Of a stretch of 64,000 bases of DNA, positions 43,428 through 50,926 are shown piece after piece. This stretch comes from Prevotella sp. UBA4330 (GTDB lineage: Bacteria; Bacteroidota; Bacteroidia; Bacteroidales; Bacteroidaceae), in contig DGTS01000033.1 of the NCBI GenBank assembly GCA_002394385.1, positions 1-64,000 on the forward strand, written 5' to 3'. A program made the translations under genes and the position numbers. The notes beneath the pieces were generated by a model. The model was not told the origin of the DNA. It was given only the letters and a program-made list of their open reading frames with translations, and did not search any database. The number at the start of each line of letters is the position of its first letter. The first letter of the stretch is position 1.

Positions 43428-44537
43428 TCAATATGTGAAAGATATCTGTTCGCGTTTTGTTCCGTCAACTTTTACTGTCGAGCCGAGCCTTTTTATGGTA
43501 ATGGTTCGGTTCTTGAAGTCAATCATATTGAGGTTTATGGTGAACGAAAACTCTCCGTTCACGGTTTTCACGAGGTCGTTTAGACTGCTTCCCGTGCGGT
43601 ATCCTCCGTATGCTACGAGCGATTGCAGTTGGCGAGGATAGTCTTTCAGGTGTTCCACCATGTCCCAGTGGGCGTGTCCGCCGAAATAGGCTATGAAGTT
43701 GTCGTGTGGCCCCTGAAAGTCGGTTGTTACGGTTACTTTGTCCAGATAGTTGGCATTCATGTATTCTTTTGCCGCGAGATTCTCTCCCGTGAGGTATGCC
43801 TCCACGATGTCGGGGATAATCAGTGTGTTGTAAACTCCGGCATAGTCGTAACCGTTCTCATAGTCCTTGGCATAGATTGAGATGAAGTCGTTGGTGACGT
43901 TGGTGTCTCGTTGTCCCACCATAGCATTGCCGAATCCCTCGTGAATCATTATTATTATGCCGTCGAAGTCGTAAGAGTCTTTCAGAACTTGTATGAACCA
44001 GTCTATCTGTTCCTGTGTGAGTATTGACGGCGACTCACGCTCCTTATGGCTATAGTGGTCTGTCTGCCATTGGTCGATGCCTATAACCCTGAGCGAATAG
44101 CCTGCTTTATAGAAGTCGCGGTGCCAGTAGTTGCATTGCTCTGCTCCGAAGACGACGTTGTTGATGTCCTGCATGGGGTCGAGCATGCGGGTGCGGAACT
44201 TGTGTTCCCCGCCGTCGTCGTATGCGTCATGGTTGCCGGGAATCATGAGGAACGGCTTGGTGCAACTGAGCAGCATGTCCTTCATTTCCGACGTTGCGTC
44301 GATGTCTCCCGACAGCAGTCCGAAGGAGCAGTCGGTCATGTTGAGGAATCCGCATGCCGGTTCGAGGCTTCTGTCGGAGCCGTGAGTGTCTGAGATATGC
44401 AGGAATGCTATCTCGTCTTCGGGTATGAGAATAGGTTCGGTGTCGAGGTATTCCTCAACTTCGAAGGTTTCCAGGTTGTTGCAGGCGTACATTGGCACAA
44501 CAAACAGGATTAGCAGCAGATAGATGTTCTTTTTCAT
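43428..44537 (-). CDS. Metallophosphoesterase lipoprotein
   Basis: A 369-residue lipoprotein (lipobox MYAC) with a calcineurin-like fold: LHISDTHGSD, LSGDIDA, MIPGNHDAYDD, the distal metal His in MIHEGFG, and GGHAHWDM. It would hydrolyse a phosphoester at the cell surface or periplasm; the substrate is unknown. The ATG at 44537 gives a clean lipoprotein signal. Copies of a 52-bp repeat bracket the gene in inverse orientation. Confidence 0.85.
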   Translation of the reverse strand: MKKNIYLLLILFVVPMYACNNLETFEVEEYLDTEPILIPEDEIAFLHISDTHGSDRSLEPACGFLNMTDCSFGLLSGDIDATSEMKDMLLSCTKPFLMIPGNHDAYDDGGEHKFRTRMLDPMQDINNVVFGAEQCNYWHRDFYKAGYSLRVIGIDQWQTDHYSHKERESPSILTQEQIDWFIQVLKDSYDFDGIIIMIHEGFGNAMVGQRDTNVTNDFISIYAKDYENGYDYAGVYNTLIIPDIVEAYLTGENLAAKEYMNANYLDKVTVTTDFQGPHDNFIAYFGGHAHWDMVEHLKDYPRQLQSLVAYGGYRTGSSLNDLVKTVNGEFSFTINLNMIDFKNRTITIKRLGSTVKVDGTKREQISFTY

Positions 44538-44554
44538 ATTATGTAAAAGCCCAC

Positions 44555-44610
44555 CCAAAGGGCCTACCTAAAAAGCCCACCCAAGCCCTCCCGAAGGGAG
44601 GGATGTGGAT
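44555..44610. repeat. GC-rich palindromic repeat
   Basis: Contains CCCTCCCGAAGGGAGGG and CCCACCC direct repeats. Same compositional type as the mfd element. Confidence 0.45.
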
Positions 44611-44670
44611 TTCCGATGGGGTATTATTATTATTTATTTGTTTACTCGTTTACTTGTCAACTTTCTTACA

Positions 44671-44722
44671 GGCTTACACGGATATAAGCCCCTACACGAT
44701 TTCGGCTTTTTACTTTTTTACC
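44671..44722 (-). repeat. GCCGAAATCGTGTAGGGG repeat, inverse copy 1
   Basis: Inverse of 43205-43266: starts GGCTTACACGG, ends with GGCTTTTTAC and TTTTTTACC. Confidence 0.8.
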
Positions 44723-44728
44723 TTTTAT

Positions 44729-44822
44729 GGGCTTACACGGAGGTTCTTTCCCCGCTTCGCTATGAAAGCGGCATAGCCGAGCGAGCCCCTACACGATTTC
44801 GGCTTTTTACTTTTTTACCTTT
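44729..44822 (-). repeat. GCCGAAATCGTGTAGGGG repeat, inverse copy 2 (interrupted)
   Basis: Same ends as copy 1 but about 40 extra bases between GGGCTTACACGG and CCCCTACACGATTTC. Confidence 0.75.
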
Positions 44823-44873
44823 TTACTTTTTTACCTTTTTACTTTTTTACCTTTTTACTTTTTTACCTTTTTA
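44803..44873. repeat. 8-bp CTTTTTAC/TTTTTTAC array after licD
   Basis: About nine alternating octamers ending 3 bp from the licD stop. On the minus strand every unit contains TAA. Confidence 0.85.
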
Positions 44874-44875
44874 TA

Positions 44876-45670
44876 TTAGTATTTCCCGAAGTCTATTCTT
44901 GTAAGGTGTTTTAGTTGTCGTTCTTCTTCGGGCGGCAGTTGCATATAGTCGCCGAAAGACGTGGTGAGGTAAGAGTGGTAGTCGGCTTGCACTGGCAGCA
45001 TGGTGTCTTCAAACTGTACTCGCTTTGGTGTGCCGAACACCTCGCGGCGGAAGATGCACTTCTTGAATCGCTTTGACTCGTAGAAACTGGCGATATATTC
45101 CGTCTGCTTGCCGTTGTATCGCTCGGACTGTCGCTCGAAGAACCGTCTTACGAACGGGATGTTCAGCGGGAATGCCGACGCCATGAAGAGTTTCTTCTTC
45201 CAGTTGGCGCTTTTGTATGTGCGTTTGCTCATGAGGTAGCACACGCGGTATTTCGCGCAGGCATACTGCCAGAACTGCATCAGTCGATTGCTCGAAGTAT
45301 TGTCCATCTTGAACACATCGATGAAGATGCCCCTTTGCCGCTCGTCCTTGACGTAAGCCTCGCGTTCGTCGAAGCAAGTGCCTATGAGTTTTATCTTGGT
45401 GTAGTTGAGAGGCCAGTCCTTGAGTCCTTCCTGCACGTAGTATTTCTCTGGGTCGAGTTGTTCGCGGCATGCCTTGATGAAGCGCTCGTAGTTGTCGTAG
45501 GTCATCATTATGTCGAGGTCGTCATCCCACGGAATGAAACCTTTGTGGCGCACTGCCCCGATGGCAGAGCCGCCATTGAGGTAGTAGTCGATGTTGTTTC
45601 GGCGGCACAGGTCGTCGATGTCCTTCATTATGTGCATTATCACCAGTTGCAGGTGTCTTAATTCTGTCAT
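44876..45670 (-). CDS. LicD-family phosphotransferase
   Basis: A 264-residue protein with the LicD/fukutin signature NGGSAIGAVRHKGFIPWDDD (32-51). LicD enzymes transfer phosphocholine from CDP-choline to surface glycans; relatives transfer ribitol- or glycerol-phosphate. The TagD-like gene 1.7 kb away could provide the CDP donor. It is the last gene of the polysaccharide cluster, after two GT2 genes, and is flanked by 8-bp arrays. Acceptor sugar unknown. Confidence 0.87.
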   Translation of the reverse strand: MTELRHLQLVIMHIMKDIDDLCRRNNIDYYLNGGSAIGAVRHKGFIPWDDDLDIMMTYDNYERFIKACREQLDPEKYYVQEGLKDWPLNYTKIKLIGTCFDEREAYVKDERQRGIFIDVFKMDNTSSNRLMQFWQYACAKYRVCYLMSKRTYKSANWKKKLFMASAFPLNIPFVRRFFERQSERYNGKQTEYIASFYESKRFKKCIFRREVFGTPKRVQFEDTMLPVQADYHSYLTTSFGDYMQLPPEEERQLKHLTRIDFGKY

Positions 45671-45716
45671 ATATTAACCCCCTTCCTTCTCCCCCGAGGG
45701 GGAGGGCTGTTTTGTG

Positions 45717-45741
45717 AGTTTTACTTTTTTACGCTTTTACT
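45717..45741. repeat. Short 8-bp TTTTTTAC array upstream of licD
   Basis: Three CTTTTTAC-like octamers, same orientation as the array at 44803. Confidence 0.6.
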
Positions 45742-45744
45742 ATC

Positions 45745-45866
45745 TAATTATATACTATTTGACCCTATCGCTAATGACTCACCTCCCCTACAGGGGAGGG
45801 GAGATATCGCGTGCGTCATCTTTCAGAACACTATCCCATTTGGATGGGCTAATTGTATATAGTTCC
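45745..45866 (-). repeat. Dispersed MITE-like element, copy 2 (short form)
   Basis: Read on the minus strand it starts GGAACTATATACAATTAG, has CCAAATGGG and CCCCTGTAGGGGAGG, and ends with AGTCATTAGCGATAGGGTCA. Matches copy 1 at 25250 at both ends. Confidence 0.78.
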
Positions 45867-45898
45867 TTTTTACTTTTTTACCCTTTTACCTTTTTACC
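45866..45898. repeat. 8-bp array containing the stop of the 45886 gene
   Basis: CTTTTTAC, TTTTTTAC, CCTTTTAC, CTTTTTAC. On the minus strand the array encodes the last residues KVKR and the TAA stop. Confidence 0.85.
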
Positions 45899-46758
45899 TT
45901 TCTTGACACTCCGTCTTTTATTCCTCTTGCGATGTTCTTGAGGTAAGCGAGACGGTCTGGTCCGCTGATGAGGTAATACGGTATTTTGAGCAGATACTTC
46001 ACTGCGTTTTTCCTGAGCCATCGTCGCGGCACGTAGGGTATGCGGAGCAGCCAGATGAAGTTGCGGTACTGATAGTACATGCGGTAGGGTGGTGTGATGT
46101 GTATGGAGCGGCGGCCTATGGTCTTTGACCCTACACCCAGAACGTGGTCCATGTGTACGTCGTAGTCGTAGAAGAAACGCGCCCCTGTCTTGTGGGCAGC
46201 GCGCCAGCACCACTCGCAATCTACGGCATCTATGAACAGTTGTTCCCACATCAGTCCTGCCTCGTCGAACATCTTGAGGTTTATCAGCGACATGGAACTC
46301 ATGGTGTGAATCACCTCGAGGAAACGTTTGTCTCCGATGTTGAGGCTTCCTTTCTGCGCTATGCTGTAGGTAACAGGCTGCTTGGTGAAGTGGTCTATGG
46401 CGATAGGCGCTACTGCACCCACCTTTATTCCTTCGTTGTCGAGGCACTGCCATGAGGCGAGCAGCCGGTTCACGGTGTTCTCTTCTGGCAGAGTGTCCTG
46501 GTCAATGAAAACGATGAAGTCGAAGTGTTGCTCTTTGAAATAGCGTATTCCCTCGTTCTGAGCCTTCGCTATGCCGTAGTTGCCATGCAGCGGGATGTAT
46601 TTCACGTTCGGCAACGTTCCGAACAGATTCTCTGTCTTGCCGTTGTCGGAATTGTCGATGGCACAGATGGCGTCCACCTGTGTCAACATTCGCTCCACTA
46701 CTTGCTTCGTTCGCGACATGTCTGGATTGTAAAGTACAAGTATTGCTCCTGTCTTCAT
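45886..46758 (-). CDS. GT2 glycosyltransferase (rhamnosyltransferase-like)
   Basis: A 290-residue GT-A enzyme with VLYNPD at the start, AIDNSDNG, the metal-binding FIDQDT (84-89) and a WCWRAA motif. This is the WbbL/RfbN-like GT2 group, often rhamnosyltransferases. It resembles the next gene upstream, including YYQYRNFIWLLRIPYVP, so the pair arose by duplication. No membrane helix. Acts on the lipid-linked repeat unit in the cytoplasm. The last four codons and the stop are made of repeat-array DNA. Confidence 0.85.
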   Translation of the reverse strand: MKTGAILVLYNPDMSRTKQVVERMLTQVDAICAIDNSDNGKTENLFGTLPNVKYIPLHGNYGIAKAQNEGIRYFKEQHFDFIVFIDQDTLPEENTVNRLLASWQCLDNEGIKVGAVAPIAIDHFTKQPVTYSIAQKGSLNIGDKRFLEVIHTMSSMSLINLKMFDEAGLMWEQLFIDAVDCEWCWRAAHKTGARFFYDYDVHMDHVLGVGSKTIGRRSIHITPPYRMYYQYRNFIWLLRIPYVPRRWLRKNAVKYLLKIPYYLISGPDRLAYLKNIARGIKDGVSRKVKR

Positions 46759-46815
46759 TGAACTTTGAACTTTTGCGGGCGGTTACGCCCCGTCAACTTC
46801 AAATTCCTAATTCTT

Positions 46816-46850
46816 AACTCCTAACTTCTAACTTCTAACTCCTAACTCCC
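46816..46850. repeat. 7-bp AACTCCT/AACTTCT array containing the stop of the 46835 gene
   Basis: Five heptamers in tandem. On the minus strand they read AGTTAGG-like and supply the final residues GVRS and the TAG stop. Confidence 0.85.
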
Positions 46851-47686
46851 TCCCGTATTCCCTTTGCCATATATTTCCAACACTTGCAGCCGTCCTTCAC
46901 GAGGAATGGGAAGTAGCAGAACCTGAGTGCCTGCTTTATGCCCATGCGCAGTTTCCAGTCGCCGGGCACGTAAGGGCGTCGCAGCAGCCACTGGTAGTTG
47001 CGGTACTGATAGTAGTAACGGAAAGGTGCAGAGATGATGACGTTAATCTTCCCTATGTGCAGTTCGCCGCGTCCCACCTTGTGATTGATGGTGAGAGCCT
47101 TTGTCGTTCCGCACTCATATCCCATCGCATTGGCGCGCCAGCACCAGTCGAAGTCAACATAGTCGATGAACAGTCGTGAGTCGTTCACACCCACCTTCTC
47201 TATTGCCTTGCGGCTCATGCAACTGCCCGAGGATATAATCTCGCGGCGCAGAGTGAATCGTTCGTCGCTCTTGTCGGGATGGAACACACTATGATATGCC
47301 TCGTTCGTTTCCTTATTTATTATTGTAGGTCCGAGCAGCGCCAGTCTCTCGCGGGTCTTTGAGATTTCGACAAACTCCTCGGCAATCTTCTCCGGATAGT
47401 CGGGGGCAAGACGGCTGTCCTGGTCTATGAACACCACAAACTGTGTGTTGTCATTCTTCAGTGCCTGTGTGATGCCTCGGTTCTGTGCTTCGGCAATGCC
47501 GAGGTTCTCATTGTTCGCAATATACTGAAACCTTGAGAACATGCTGCTGTCGCACTTCGGGCTGTCGGAGTTATCGACCACCACACCGCAGTACCGCTCA
47601 GAAAGCATCTGGGCGTGCCTGATGTCTTCTTCTGAAGGGTTGTAGAAGACCATCACGACGAAAACACTTGTAGGTATGGTGTTCAT
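46835..47686 (-). CDS. GT2 glycosyltransferase (rhamnosyltransferase-like)
   Basis: A 283-residue paralogue of the 45886 gene product: VFYNPSEED, VVDNSDSP, FIDQDS (86-91), DWCWRAN and YYQYRNYQWLLRRPYVP. A second transferase for the same repeat unit. Its ATG overlaps the end of the Wzz-Wzy fusion gene by 4 bases, so translation is coupled. The stop lies within a 7-bp array. Confidence 0.85.
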   Translation of the reverse strand: MNTIPTSVFVVMVFYNPSEEDIRHAQMLSERYCGVVVDNSDSPKCDSSMFSRFQYIANNENLGIAEAQNRGITQALKNDNTQFVVFIDQDSRLAPDYPEKIAEEFVEISKTRERLALLGPTIINKETNEAYHSVFHPDKSDERFTLRREIISSGSCMSRKAIEKVGVNDSRLFIDYVDFDWCWRANAMGYECGTTKALTINHKVGRGELHIGKINVIISAPFRYYYQYRNYQWLLRRPYVPGDWKLRMGIKQALRFCYFPFLVKDGCKCWKYMAKGIREGVRS

Positions 47687-49833
47687 GCGGTCTTGATTTT
47701 TATTCCAAGTTTGAATGTCTGTTGCTGTATGAGCATGGTGAACAGCACGAACTGCATCACCATAACGATGTTCATGAAGATGTTCTCCTGGAAGAACTGC
47801 AGCACCAGTACATAGACGAAGTATGTGTAAATGCAGCGGCAGATGCCGTTGCCGTTCTTATACATGCGGTAAAGGAATCCCGTGACGGTGCCGTAGAGCA
47901 TTGCGAAGAACGCCACACCACGATAAGAGAAGTCCTGGAAGAAGGGCTGGAAGATGGTGTAAACGTTGGTTGGCAGCGGCACATAGACGAAGTCCTGAGT
48001 CTTGATGTTTATCTCGAAGTTGCCGAATCCCCACTGGTTGAGCAGCAGATAAGGCACTTGGAAGGTGTGCGAGCCCACCTGTGTCGTGATGTCCTGCGAC
48101 ACCTTTCCGAAGGCAACGGCTGGCGAGAGGATGTATATGGCGAAGAAGCGCAGCAGTGTGCTGTCGTTGTTCTCCAGTGAAGCGAGGTTCCCGGAGCGCA
48201 ATACGTTAATGATGAAGAACAGCAAGATGACCGCAGCACCAGAGAAACCGATGGTGCGCAGTTTGATTTTTCCCTTCTGATACATCACGAACAGCGTTGC
48301 GAGGATGATGAAGAACAACATTCCCTTCTCCATGATGGCAAAGGCACTCATGAATGTGGCGGCAAAGATGGTGGCGAGTTTCCACTTGGGAATCTTGGGG
48401 TATTGCCATAGACCGCTCACCAGCAGCACCTGGTTCATGATGTACGAGTAACTCAGGAAGCCGTGACCTTCGTCGCCGAACACCGCCAGCAGACGTATGT
48501 TGTTGAGCATGTCGGCAGGGTCGAACATTGCCACCACCTGCAGAATCTCGTAGAGATAGAGCGGGGTGATAATCATCGAGATGACATACATGGTGTTGAA
48601 GGCGAGCATGCTGATGTCGATGTCCTGAGCCTTGGTCACTGCGGTGTTGCCCGAACTGGGCATGAGATAGTAGGTTGCCACAGAGCAAACGGTGAAGATG
48701 ATGAGCCACGACGTGACGCAGATGTAGAACTGGTCGCTCAGGGGATAGAGCAGGTCTTTCTGGAACTGGAACATCACGATTATCGCAATCCACACCGCCA
48801 GCGTGATAATCCAGGGCGAGAACGGGTCGATAAGCGAATTGAGGTCGTGCCGGAACTTATATGTTCGCGATAATATCCACCATGTGGTGACGATGATGGC
48901 TATGGTGAGCAGTGCGAAAATCCATATCACGGTGTTGGGAGAATAAGGCTTGACGGGTGTTGTCACGTCTTTCAGTATCGTGAACGGATGCTGCACCGAC
49001 TGCGAGCGGGCAAGGAAATGGTAGTACTGCTCGCATGCGTAGTTGTATCGGCTAAGCGCATCGCTCACCTCTTTCCTCAGATTGTCTATCTCGGTCTGTT
49101 GACCGGCAAGAATGGCATCTTGGTTGGCATCGGTGTAATGTGCAAACCTGTCGAAAGCCTCATGGTAGAGCCTTCCTGTCTCAGCCCTTTGGTTCAGGGC
49201 ATTCTGCGTCAGTTTGTCGGTGAACTTCTGCTTGTACGAAACCACCTGCTCGTGAAGATACCTGTGCACCGCCTCCACCATGACTACGGCCACTTCGGGG
49301 TCGTTGTCGGTTGCCTGTAGCATCACGGTCTGGTATTTTGCCGACACCTTATACTTTATGTCGTCGTTGATGATGCCTAAGACATATTCTTCCTCGTTCT
49401 CGTCTCCGAGAATGTTTTCCAGCATGTGAAATGCCTTGTTCCACCATGCTTCCTTGTGATTCTTCAGCAGATAGTGGTAATAGTCGATGTTGCCGTATGT
49501 GGGGATGCGTGTTTTCGCCATGGCTCTTGAAAACTCAGGGGCATCAATGATTTGCGAGTATATCTCGGGGTCGTTGATTCCCTTGTCTATGGAGGGGTCT
49601 TTAGGAAGCCACGCCGACATGGGGTCTTTTCCCACCGAAATGTCCATCTCGGTGTTCTCGTCCACTATAGTTATCTCGGCAGCGTATTTGTTTGGCGACG
49701 ATATGCCTATGATAACGGCTACAATGACAGCCACGGAGCATGCGATAGCGTATGCCCGCCAATGTTTGGCACATTGTGTGATAATGTCCCAGAACTCGAA
49801 TCCCAGGTTCTTGTCCTTCTGGCTGTCTTGCAT
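47683..49833 (-). CDS. Wzz-Wzy fusion: chain-length co-polymerase joined to O-antigen/capsule polymerase
   Basis: A single 716-residue reading frame. Residues 1-322 form a complete Wzz co-polymerase: TM1 (about 27-45), a periplasmic coiled domain with YTDANQD (233-239) and TM2 (301-321) preceded by the Pro-rich PVKPYSPN. Residues about 339-716 are a polytopic protein with about ten helices, like the oligosaccharide repeat unit polymerase (Wzy) group; its periplasmic loop PTNVYTIFQPFFQDFSYRG (621-639) is typical. No other Wzy is present, so this is the locus polymerase. No frameshift or stop separates the halves. A normal Wzz gene lies 7 bases upstream. Confidence 0.85.
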   Translation of the reverse strand: MQDSQKDKNLGFEFWDIITQCAKHWRAYAIACSVAVIVAVIIGISSPNKYAAEITIVDENTEMDISVGKDPMSAWLPKDPSIDKGINDPEIYSQIIDAPEFSRAMAKTRIPTYGNIDYYHYLLKNHKEAWWNKAFHMLENILGDENEEEYVLGIINDDIKYKVSAKYQTVMLQATDNDPEVAVVMVEAVHRYLHEQVVSYKQKFTDKLTQNALNQRAETGRLYHEAFDRFAHYTDANQDAILAGQQTEIDNLRKEVSDALSRYNYACEQYYHFLARSQSVQHPFTILKDVTTPVKPYSPNTVIWIFALLTIAIIVTTWWILSRTYKFRHDLNSLIDPFSPWIITLAVWIAIIVMFQFQKDLLYPLSDQFYICVTSWLIIFTVCSVATYYLMPSSGNTAVTKAQDIDISMLAFNTMYVISMIITPLYLYEILQVVAMFDPADMLNNIRLLAVFGDEGHGFLSYSYIMNQVLLVSGLWQYPKIPKWKLATIFAATFMSAFAIMEKGMLFFIILATLFVMYQKGKIKLRTIGFSGAAVILLFFIINVLRSGNLASLENNDSTLLRFFAIYILSPAVAFGKVSQDITTQVGSHTFQVPYLLLNQWGFGNFEINIKTQDFVYVPLPTNVYTIFQPFFQDFSYRGVAFFAMLYGTVTGFLYRMYKNGNGICRCIYTYFVYVLVLQFFQENIFMNIVMVMQFVLFTMLIQQQTFKLGIKIKTA

Positions 49834-49840
49834 TGCCTGT

Positions 49841-50917
49841 TTAGTCGATGTTCAGATGGATAATCTTTTTGTAGTTCTTTATTGCGAGGTACGACATCCT
49901 TATGAATACAGCAAGGAACAATGCTGTGAGAAGGATTGACAGTTTCGACTTGTTGCTGTGCTTGAAAGGCATCGTTGCCGACTGAATGACGGTGAAGGCT
50001 GGTGTGCGTTCCTGCAGTTTTGTGCGTGACAGTTGCAACTGGCTTGCCACCTGTGTGTAGATGTTGTACTTCAACTGCATCTCGTTCTCGAGGTCTTCCT
50101 GCTTCATGCGGAACGTGGCGAGTTGCAGGTCTTGGTTGGCATCGCTGTACGAGGCATAGCGCTGGCGTGCCTTGTCGTAGTCGGCCTTAGCGTCGGTGAA
50201 CAGTTTCTCCATGTATTTCACGTCGTTGCGTGCCTTGTTGGTGCGGTATTGCGTGATGTAATACTGCAGTTTCTCCTTCGCCGAGTCGGCAAGAATTGTT
50301 GAGATGTATGGGTCTTGCGCCGTTGCAGTGATGGTGATCACCTTGGTTTTCTTATCTACCATGCACTTGATGTTGCTGCCAACATCATTGGCAATGTCAT
50401 ACTGCTTTCTCGTCAGGCGCTTAGGATTAATCTCGCCTTTCTTTGTAGGCACGCTGTCGTTGCCCGACTTCAGAAGGCTTGAGGCGCAACTCTTCATGAG
50501 ATTCAAGGGATAGAGCATCCACGAAACCTTTTGCTTGGTTTCAAGGTAGTCGTAGTAGTTGGTGTTTATCTCGCCGTTCAGCGATTTCACCTTGGTGCCG
50601 AACATGCTCACTTGGAAGTCTTTCGAACTCATCAGGTCTGGGTAAATCTCAGGATAGATGGCGTCATAGCCGCCACCCATTTCGAGGTTCACTCCCACCA
50701 TTGACGCCAGTGATGAGATGCCAGACGTAAGATTGTTGCCTGACGACGACTCTGGCGCCAGTGTCACGCTCGAAGTATAGATGCGCGGAATGGTGAAGGC
50801 ATAGACAATGGAAATGATTCCGAAAACGACGCACCATATTGTGAGCGTCTTCTTGTCGTCTTTCGCCAGTTTCAACAGTGCGAAGAGATCAACCTCTATT
50901 TTTTTCTTCTCGTTCAT
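49841..50917 (-). CDS. Wzz-type polysaccharide chain-length determinant
   Basis: A 358-residue polysaccharide co-polymerase: cytoplasmic N-terminus, TM1 (about 24-44), periplasmic alpha/beta base with IYTSSVTLAPES, a long coiled coil with YSDANQD, and TM2 near 327-347. No kinase domain. It sets polymer length together with the polymerase. The YxDANQD motif is shared with the fused Wzz downstream, so the two may form mixed oligomers. Cotranscribed with the fusion (7-base gap). Confidence 0.9.
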   Translation of the reverse strand: MNEKKKIEVDLFALLKLAKDDKKTLTIWCVVFGIISIVYAFTIPRIYTSSVTLAPESSSGNNLTSGISSLASMVGVNLEMGGGYDAIYPEIYPDLMSSKDFQVSMFGTKVKSLNGEINTNYYDYLETKQKVSWMLYPLNLMKSCASSLLKSGNDSVPTKKGEINPKRLTRKQYDIANDVGSNIKCMVDKKTKVITITATAQDPYISTILADSAKEKLQYYITQYRTNKARNDVKYMEKLFTDAKADYDKARQRYASYSDANQDLQLATFRMKQEDLENEMQLKYNIYTQVASQLQLSRTKLQERTPAFTVIQSATMPFKHSNKSKLSILLTALFLAVFIRMSYLAIKNYKKIIHLNID

Positions 50918-50926
50918 GTCCTGTTC

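Larger units (their letters stand above)
44538..44875. other. Repeat-filled intergenic region, 338 bp
   Basis: No gene seen. Holds a GC-rich palindrome (44555-44610), two copies of the GCCGAAATCGTGTAGGGG repeat and a (CTTTTTAC)n array. Confidence 0.8.

Noticed and set aside
43205..44822. Insertion sequence or transposon carrying the phosphoesterase
   Set aside because: Inverted repeats are present but there is no transposase and no target duplication could be seen; reported only as a bracketed gene.
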